Of a stretch of DNA of 64,000 nt, positions 55,835 through 64,000 are shown one piece after another. The stretch is from Agapanthus africanus (taxonomy: Eukaryota; Streptophyta; Magnoliopsida; Asparagales; Amaryllidaceae). Under the pieces are notes generated by a model, which ran no database searches, was not told the origin of the DNA, and saw only the letters and a list, made by a program, of their open reading frames with translations. The stretch spans positions 754,733,632 through 754,797,631 of the forward strand of contig CM057340.1 of assembly GCA_030015575.1 (NCBI GenBank), read 5' to 3'. The translations under genes were made by a program, and so were the position numbers. Within the stretch, counting starts at the first letter, position 1, and each line of letters begins with the position of its first letter.

Positions 55835-57196
55835 GGACCCAAGTCTTCAAGTCTTGTACAGAGGACCCCCCCCCCAAGCTTCAAACTTAAAAAAAAAAGA
55901 GCAAGCAAGAAGAGAGCTTTAAGAGGGAAGAAAGAAGAACACCTCTTTTCGAGGTAAATAAAAATAATAGAGATCAGAGTATCTCATCTGCATATCCAAG
56001 GGTTTAACCCTTATAAAAGAACTTAGTTCTTCCTCTGGATCTGAGATCCATGAGACAAGTCTTCCACGAATAAGAATTTAATTCTCATAGGGATGAACTT
56101 GTTCTTGGGGATCAAAGATCTAGAAAAGAACAGAGAATTGAATCCTTCAGAACAGAATCTATGAAGAAAACAAAGCGTCCAAGCGCCTCACGTGTCCCTC
56201 ACGTGGGCGCTGCTCAATAAAAAGTGCTTAGAACTCAATGGTTGGCGCTCAGCGCCAAGTGCCTCATGTGGGTGTTGCTCAATAAAGAGTACTTAGTACT
56301 CAATGGTTGGCGCTCAGCGCCAAGCGCCCCACGTGGGTGTTTGCTCAATAAAGGGTGCTTAACACTCAATGTTTGGCGCTCAGCGCTAAGCGCCTCACGT
56401 GCCCTTCAAGTGGGCGCTATCCAACATAAAGCGCTTGGTACTCATCAGCCAACGCCCAGCGCTTAGCACCTAGAGCCTCACGTGCTCCGCACGTGGGCAC
56501 CATAAAGAGTGTTTAACACTCCACAAAAAACAAAAAAATGGGAAAGTAAAATAAGATATAAGTGTCAGAACCCATATAAATGCTCAGCATTGTTTGCACA
56601 AAAAGGAGACTGAGCCCAAGTAAGTGCTTAGCATTTTATTTAAATGAAATGACAAAGACTGAGGGGGCTTAGCCCAAGTTGACCATATCCCTAATTCAGA
56701 TCAACAGTGCTCATATGCTCATTATTTTCCAAGTTGGTCATAGTCCTAAACACGACTACTGATTTTCCGACAGGATATTCATCTCACACCTCCCCTCAAT
56801 CCGGAAATCGGTTCAAGGGTACATCTCTCCACACCTCTGATACATGTTGTAATTCTTCAACGTCTTCAGAGAGTTGGTGTGTCCCGATAACCAACAACTT
56901 TTTGGTGCACTCTCAAATCAATGAGTACATCCCAATACGGACCGCAATGTTCTTAAACTAACGATGGACCAAAACATCTTTAAACTAAAGAAATAGAGCC
57001 AAATGCTCTTTTGTTGGGTCTGAATGATCCCAAAATCCTGTTGAATAGATCCTAGTCTCAAAATTGGACTAATGTATCCTCAATAAATATTTAAATAGAT
57101 CTTAATCTCAAACGAGATTAACGATTCTTAAGTCAACCCAAACTCAAATCTAAGAATTTACGGATTTGGACTAATCCATACCCTACGGGCAACAAC

Positions 57197-59247
57197 TGTT
57201 GGATATGTATGCCCTAGAGACCATTATTGTATAGTACTAGTTTGTATAATACATTTTGGAAGCGTGGGATATATATGCGGGTTTACGACAGTCTTTCTCA
57301 ATATAGTAGTATGCTACTTGGTTTGTTTCTATCTTAATATGTGTATATGTTTCTTTTAACATATCGCTAATACATATTGATGGAGCCCTTAGGATCTTTG
57401 CTTGACTACAGGCGTTGTGATGGCGATCACACTAGTGGGGGCTGGGTACTCTATAAGCACATCCTTATTCTGGTCCCTAGTCGTAGGATTATCGAGATAG
57501 GGCATCGATACTCCAGAGTAGACTGGTACATATGCTTCTTGTCCCAGCAGGGGAGATGGTCTGTCCCACAGCCATCAGTACGTCGTACTGGAGATAGTAT
57601 GCAGGTGCTCGTTAGGTTACGAGTACACTGGACATGACTCGTCGGGAACTATTGGTTGGTATATACCTATCGTCAGTTAACAGTTCCTAGGTGATATGAG
57701 TACAGCTTAGTCCGTTGACTTGGCACTGCCACTTAGCCTCAAGTGTGTTCCCACCGTTCTTTGATTGCTACCCTACCACGGCTCTATTGAGTCGTGCAAA
57801 CAGGTAGTAGTTAGGTGCAGTCTCGAAGCACTTGGAGGCAGTGACGGTTAAACAGGATTCGTCTCTCCCGGTATTGGGGGTTGATATCACGTTGTGTCTA
57901 GGAGAGCCATTACACATAGTCGTCCCTGGCCAGGGCAAGCGAGATTTACTGGTAGTGTTTTCCAGTAGTTTCTCAGGGTGTTCTGGGCTACACTCTGACA
58001 CGACTTGTACCGCTATTAGGGGTCTGACATTTACCGCCCCCCAAGACCCGACATGCAATACTCATAGACGAACAGACCGGACTGTACGGAGATTATCACA
58101 TCCAGGCTCAGTAGGAGTTCGAATAGGGTTTACCTCGTCGGCCTTCTTGTCGACATCTACCTGGGGACCATTACGTACAGCTAGTGTCGGTTGCGGTCTA
58201 TGGTTAAACCCACTGCCAGCGTAGTGTCGAGGCTTTAGAGTCCCACACAGAGAGTTTCCCTGCACTGGGCAAAAGGTATAGAGGCCGTATGGTTTTACGG
58301 CAGGGCTGCAATCATTTACATGCACTTGTGTGCGTATGATATTCGGGCAGACAATACTAGTGGGCTTTGGTTTAAGCCGGATCCTAGTATTGTATGGATG
58401 GATTAGTTTTGTCTTCTGTGCATTCGTATTCTACGGAATGCGGATGCCGGTGTGTATGCACGGTTGTGAGGAGCGAAGAATGAGGTGCCCCATTAGGGTT
58501 TTGACCATTGACTTGGTCAAAATCATTATGAGGTGGAGGAAAATATTTACTAATCTTTTTACTGATAATTGTGTTATGGCTAATTGATTTGACCATGTTG
58601 ACCATTTGACCAAGTTGACCATTGTTGACTTAGATATTTTTGTGAGCACTAGATGCTTCTTTGGCTTTGGATTTAACTTGACATGATAATGGTCAAATCA
58701 AGGGTTTCCATCATAATTTATCATGACAAAAATTGGTAATTATTTTCTTATAGCTCATAATCTCATTTGCATTCTCTCTCTTCATTTTGGAGCTCTCATA
58801 AGCTCTCCTTCTTCTTCCTCACTAAAAATCCCTCTAGCTCTCATGTGTTGAGAAAATTAGGGATCAAATAGACAAACAACTCCATCACAATACTCTACAT
58901 CATCTAGGACATCAAGCTTAGCATTCTTATTGCCCTAGTTACCTCGGTTCTTGAGGTGGAGCTTGGAATATAGACTCTCGGGTGGATCATCTTCGACTCA
59001 AGGAGGCCAGAGTTCAAGCACGATCCATACTACTATCGAGGAGCTTAAGGAGATGAACGAAGACCTGAAGGACTTGGATTCTTTAGGTATAACTTCTATC
59101 ATAGTAGATAGAACTCTATTGCATGCTAACTAGGTTTATGGTAAAGATCCGGTTAAGGTTTATGTTAGCGCCAAGTTCTTATCGCTACGAAATTTTTGTT
59201 CCGCATTTGGCCACGGAAGTTGGCCGGGGCGCTAGTGTAACCCCTCA
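57197..59247 (+). mobile_element. Solo LTR, Copia-like family, inside the Tat LTR
   Basis: 2051 bp, TGTTGGATATG ... GTAACCCCTCA, perfect duplication ACAAC at 57192-57196 and 59248-59252. Related throughout to 34849-37068 but more diverged. Its start is the best match in the window to Angela-type Copia LTRs. Confidence 0.8.
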
Positions 59248-59609
59248 ACAACATAAATTAGTCTCCGTACAATCCACGGGCAACCAAAAATAAACAAACA
59301 CATACGACACGAAGTGAACTTCTGGAGCAGAAGAAAGTGGTTATCGCCACGCGGTAACGTAATTAACTGCAGGGGCTTACGCCTGCAGAGAAGAGCATCC
59401 CCAAAATAAAAAAAAACCTCAGAAATGAGGGGGAATTTGACAAAGTCTGCTACAACGGCCGCATCCGTCCAAACTTCCGATACACGGTGCCATAAATCAG
59501 CTTGGCATCTTCGGAGAGGTGGATGGATAAACCCAAATAGCATCTGCCCCCAAATTCAGGCAAGACGATCCATCCCGGTTCGTCTCTGTTTTCGGCGGTA
59601 AACAGATTC

Positions 59610-59627
59610 TGGCACGTCCGGTGGGAC
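59610..59627 (+). other. Primer binding site of the second giant Tat copy
   Basis: TGGCACGTCCGGTGGGAC five bases after the LTR, matching 30250-30267 on the other strand at 16 of 18 positions. Confidence 0.75.
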
Positions 59628-59754
59628 CTTTTCCTCTTTCCACTTCACACTTCGTGTGTCGTGTTCGTGAACAAATCGCGGTTTAATATGGTTGCCCCTG
59701 GATTCGAGGTATTAAGATTTGGTGTCTTGCTCCTGTCGAGAGAAAAGAAGATCG

Positions 59755-62350
59755 ATGGCTTCCAACTGCACCTGCAACAGCAACTCCCACTCCATCCCCA
59801 CGGGAGGAGTGACTTACGGGCCCCAAGCGGCCTCCATCTTTGCAATGCCAGTGGAATAGGTGACTCAGGCCACCACTGGACTGTTCTTTGGGACCATGAT
59901 CCTGCCAGCAAGCTTCAGTTCCCCAATGCCATCACAGGAAGCTCCGAAGAAGTCGGTCTTTGATCGACTTGCAACCACCACGGCCCCTCTCAACAGGTCG
60001 TCCAAGTCTTCCACCTCGGTCTTTGACAGACCGAGCCAAAGCTCTAGTGGGCCCGCAAAGAGGCTTGCGATACCTGAAAGGGTTATCCCGAAGCGGATAG
60101 CCATTCCAGTTCCGGCAGATAAAGTCGTCGAAGGGGCTTCTCCTACTAAAGGATCGGTCTTTACAAGACTGGCCGTTCCAACTCCTGATTCTGGCGAAGT
60201 CATCATGACTGCTCCCCTTACCAAAAGGTCGGCCTTCGAAAGATTGACCGTCCCCTCTCAACGGACGTCGGTCTTCAATAGGCTGGCACCAGCAGTAGCC
60301 CTTCATCGGAGCAGGGGGTATGACGAAGCCATTCCCATAACTGAGGCAATCACATCGTCAAGGCATGCTCGACGTCGCCACTGGCGTCGGGTGAGAAGAG
60401 ATGGGGGCAACTCCCCCTCTGGACTTACTCCACCAGCTCCAATAGTGGAAATTGACGCTGCTGTTCCAACTGGGAACAACTTTGATCCGCTCAGGAGGGT
60501 GCGAAAGAACTCTCTAACCGCTGTACTGAAGAAGTCGCCTCCACATGTTGAAAACATGGTACATGCGAAGCTGGAACAGCCCCCTCAGCAGCTGTCCTTC
60601 CGAATCCACAGAGTCTAGCGGAAAGTTGAGGATTCTGTGATCAACAAGAACTATTCTCGTCGACCGGAGAAAATAAAGGTTCGACAAGAGGGAAGTCATC
60701 CCTCCAGCTGGCAGCGAGGGACTTCTCGGGCGCTTGTCACAGTATCTCCTTCGACTTCGACTTCTCACAAAAAGAGAAGGCCAAAGAATCTACCACCACC
60801 GGCGACAAATCCCAAGGTTGATGGATCCAAACGCCCCAAGTACAGAGGCACGATCGTGCACACGGTGTACATGGCTTCTGGGAAACAGGAAAGCCGTACT
60901 TCCATAGGCCATCGACCACAAACTCGGTCGTTGATGAAAGCTCAGGAGCAGCAACAAAAGCTCCAAGAAATGCTGATGAAAATGTCAGCACTCACCGGGA
61001 AGAAAGAAAGCCGGGAATCAACGTCCGAGCAGCGCCAGGAACAAGAGACGGACACCGTGTTCTTGCAAAGGGTGCTGGAAAGGAAGGATAAGGAAGCTGC
61101 AGAACAGGCCGCTAATATAAAACAGATAGCGCTTCTGTTCCAAGACATGGTCGGGATGATGATCCAGCCGGAACCTCCAGCCGAAGACCCTCCAATAATC
61201 ATCAAAGACGATAGAGGGGAAATGTAAAACCCTCCTCCAGCAGTCTCAATAGCCCAGGAAGAGACAATTTCCAAGGCTTCCCTTGATGACTACATAACTC
61301 AACAAATACGAGCTCATCAAGCGAGTGAAGCGGAGGGCCAAGTCATCAGAACTGGACGACCTTATCCAGGCTGGTACGATCAAATCAAGTACCAGCCAAG
61401 ATATATGATCCCTAAGTTCCAAGTGTATAAAGGGACGGACAATCCACACCAGCACGTTGCTTAATTCAGAGCTTTGTGCGGTAATACTGGAGGCGGCGTA
61501 AAACTGCTGCTTCACCAGTTTGTTGGCAGCTTGTCGGGGACGGCATTTGAATATTACTCCGAGCTCCCCAAATGATTCTTTCAAGACATTCACGGAGATG
61601 GAATTGCTATTCACACAGCGGTTCGCAAGCGCAATCGAGCGCACCCCAATCACGGCATTAATCAATGCCAGGGTGAAGCCAGGAGAGACCTGGGTTCAAT
61701 ACGCAATTTGGTGACGGAACCTATGGTCAAAATGCGAACGACGCATCGAAGAAGCACTTTCCATGGGCATGTTCGTGGGGACCCTTGATCCTCAGGCAAC
61801 TATATCCCAATTTATGATGTTCTTCAAGCCAACCACCTTCCAGGCCTTGATTGACAAGCTGGCCCAAATGGACCAGATGGGCCATAGGCCGTCCTCTTCA
61901 AAAACGGATCTCCGGAATGAAAAAGGGCAAAGGGAAAGCGACCTTCGTTGCCAACGCTCAACAACAACCGAGTGACTCGAAACCGGTTGCTCGCCAAAGC
62001 AACACACGCCGATCCCTCAAAGAAAAATTGAGACGTCCTTATTCGTTTCCCCGGGATAAAACGAAGAGACTGTTCGAACTGACGGTGCGCAACATGCTCA
62101 TCACTCTGCCGGATCCAAGATGCCCACTGCAGCCTGGTGACATCAACAGTCCCAACTACTGCCTCTACCACAGAGTAATGGCCCACCCAATCGAAGATTT
62201 CTACGTCTTCAAAAATTAGGTCGAGGACCAGTACCAACAAGGCAAGTTCGCGCTGTCCGAAAACTAGAAGGTAAACCCGCCATAGCAGCACGCACCTAAA
62301 AAGGTGGATACGCCGGGGGCATCATACTCATTTGTAGAAGAAACTCCGTA
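59755..62350 (+). pseudogene. Gag region of the second giant Tat copy
   Basis: Starts MASNCTCNSN, followed by SVFDRL/SVFTRL repeats, a basic middle part (KKRRPKNLPPPATNP), a coiled-coil-like stretch, the Gag core (EMELLFTQRFASAIERTPITALINARVKPGETWVQYA) and the C-terminal YCLYHRVMAHPIED module at about 62155. Same order as in the minus-strand copy. Broken. Confidence 0.8.
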
Positions 62351-62450
62351 GGAAGTTGTCCTTTCGGATAAAACTAAGAGAATGCTGAAGGATCTTCAAG
62401 CATATCCGACGATCAAATGGAAAAGCCTGCTAAAGCCCGGGATCATTTAG

Positions 62451-64000
62451 GGGATGCTTAAACTGCGCTCAACACCGAAAGCTGGTAACAATGGGCAATA
62501 CACCCAGCTCAAGCCTTCAAAGTCTTCGAAGAAAAAGACCAAGAAGCCCGTGCATCTTTATAACGAGCGTACGGACCTGCAAAAGTACATTGACGCGCTA
62601 GAGGAGTACAACCAGAAAGTGCGGACCCCAATCACTCTCGAAGAGTTTCTCAACCATATCCTTGAGAACGGAGACAGCGACAATGATGAGGGGAACAACT
62701 CGTCGGAAGAATCCGAGGATTATCTAGCGAGTTGCTACATGGTTTCTCACTCACCGTTAAAAGACGAAGAAACTCCCTCGGCGTCGAAGAGCAACGCGAG
62801 GAAACTGGGGCAGGATCGGTCCCAAGATCCTTGGAACCGTCAGACGACCTGATTGACAGACTGCTGAACGAAGCCCTTCAGAAGAGCAAAGCTAACCGAG
62901 AGCATGAAACGTCCATATATGAAAAGGCCAAGCGTCGACGGAAGAATGAAGAAGCTGCGACGAGGAAGAGTCATAAAGTACTCCAACCAAATCGAAGCAC
63001 ACCCGCGACAGACAAAAGCAGGTTTAAAACAGGGAAACGGTTCGCCAAAGCCCTGTCTTTGGGAATGAAGATGCCACCTTTCAAAGGAAATACTCCTGGG
63101 AGTACGTGCCTCGACGAATCGAATGTACATCCGAACTACTGCTTATACCATCGGAGGGTCACGCACCCCACCGAAGAGTGCAGTGCCTTCAAGAAATGGT
63201 GGCAGGGATACGTTGCCCATCGACAACACTTCAAACGGATGAAGCGCGAAGCCCGTCGACAACAAAGAAGCACGACAGATGAGCGTGAAGGAACAGACGG
63301 TAACTGTCATATGGTTGATACCATTTCGACAAAAGGAAAATTTCAAGTTCTTACATTCGGGAGTGATTCTGAGGAAGAAATAACCCTCGGCTCTCTCTTC
63401 AAAGAATCCACTTGTGGAAAAGAAGAAGATGAGAAGAACTGCGAGAACATTCAGCTGCGCAACCGTACGTTGCCTGAAAAGAACCTCGGGCCTACAAACA
63501 AAGGTCCGAGCAAAAGAGACAAGGGGAAGGAAAAAGTCCCTGAGGAAATTGCCCTCGACGATAAAGTCATCAAAGAGCTCGCGGCCAAGGACCCGCCTAA
63601 GAAAAACAAGGTGGATTACAATGTCCTGGCACATTTGAGGAAGATACCCTCACAACTGAGCATACTGGATACTCTCCTCCTGTCCAAAGAAGCACGAAAT
63701 TCTCTGATCAAGGAACAAGAGCCTGATCAGTTCCAAGCTTTCTTTGTGGAAGAAAAGATGAAGGACGGGCTGGCAGAGGATCATACAGCCGACATCACAT
63801 TCGGCGATGAAGATCTCCTCCTCGGAACGTGCGAGCACAACCGTACTTTATATGTCACCGGGTACTGCCATGATATCAAGATAGGGAAGATCCTGGTTGA
63901 CAATGGGTCATCCGCCAACCTTCTCAATGTGAGGGTGCTGAAGAAGATCTGCATGAACGTTCAGCACCTGGCTCGAGACAAAATTACCATCTCCGGGTTC
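62451..64000 (+). pseudogene. Protease-containing region of the second giant Tat copy (window edge)
   Basis: Lys-rich start, acidic Ser/Glu stretch, the second Cys-His module (YCLYHRRVTHPTEEC, about 63135-63180), an FGSDSEEE repeat, and near the end the protease active site ILVDNGSSANLL (about 63891-63926). The window ends within the protease domain. Broken. Confidence 0.8.

Larger units (their letters stand above)
55296..59604 (+). repeat. 5' LTR of the second giant Tat copy
   Basis: Starts TGTTTCCCC and ends GGTAAACA. The last 350 bp (59250-59604) align, inverted, with 162-530. The first 1.9 kb (55296-57196) differ strongly in sequence from the other LTR but have the same design of chained palindromes: GAGTTAAAAACTC, GGATCAAAGATCC, CAGAATTAAATTCTG, TTGGATTAAAAATCCAA, GGTGATTAAAAATCACC, CTTCTGTAAAACAGAAG, GAGTACTTAGTACTC, CACGTG pairs. 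Confidence 0.8.
55296..64000 (+). mobile_element. Second copy of the giant Tat family, 5' part, continues past the window
   Basis: 5' LTR 55296-59604 (with a solo LTR inside), primer site 59610-59627, gag from 59755 and protease region up to the window edge. Protein parts match the minus-strand copy at 14278-30155 in order and sequence but are clearly diverged (perhaps a quarter of residues by eye). Its LTR is shorter, about 2.25 kb net. Broken: about eight interruptions in the visible coding region. Age cannot be dated from its own LTRs because the second LTR is not in the window. Confidence 0.88.

Noticed and set aside
58330-58649. ORFs on both strands in the third solo LTR
   Set aside because: Frames are not shared with the related solo LTRs and contain simple TTGACCATTTGACCA repeats.

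Overview
This is plant nuclear DNA, almost certainly from a flowering plant with a large, repeat-rich genome. About nine tenths of the window is nested LTR retrotransposon sequence. The lineages are plant-specific: Tat-lineage Ty3/Gypsy, Tekay-type chromovirus, and Ty1/Copia solo LTRs that look Angela-like. Only one convincing host gene is present, an intact DUF1645 gene at 40597-41505 on the minus strand. Species and chromosome cannot be told from the sequence.

Layout. 1-161 and 33457-39039 belong to an old Tekay-like element, of which a gag-like scrap and the 3' LTR remain. A giant Tat element (162-33451, minus) sits inside it; without its own passenger it is about 22.3 kb. Its parts, read leftwards, are the 5' LTR (30273-33451), a primer site, gag, protease, RT, two RNase H domains and integrase (down to 9859). 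Then come a repeat-rich tail with hairpin arrays and a 118-bp tandem repeat, three small ORFs on the opposite strand (3999-6243), and the 3' LTR (162-3313). An 11.0-kb Tekay element (18235-29242, minus) lies in its gag, with equal-length 3192-bp LTRs and a TTTTC duplication. 39040-41762 is host sequence with the DUF1645 gene. 41763-52118 (minus) is a Tat-like element with gag and long opposite-strand ORFs but no recognisable pol. 52124-55295 is intergenic DNA packed with palindromic MITEs and microsatellites. From 55296 to the window end is the 5' part of a second, plus-strand copy of the giant Tat family, inserted in a MITE. Three solo LTRs of one Copia-like family (34849-37068, 44615-46830, 57197-59247) have each landed in another element.

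Order of events, from nesting and by-eye LTR divergence: Tekay-like host element first, then the giant Tat (LTRs about 3% different), then the inner Tekay (about 1.1%). The pol-less element is older (about 6-7%). With the grass rate of 1.3e-8 per site per year, which may not fit this plant, these give roughly 1.2, 0.4 and 2.5 million years.

The most unusual signal is in the giant Tat family. Its LTR and 3' tail are built from dozens of short interrupted palindromes. In one class the loop stays nearly constant (around CGTGAGGA) while the two arms change together. Judged by the TATA boxes, most of this lies in transcribed R-U5 and tail sequence, so it could form RNA hairpins. The same design with different stems appears in the diverged second copy. 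The family also carries opposite-strand ORFs with their own TATA and polyadenylation signals, and three copies of a gag-type Cys-His module.
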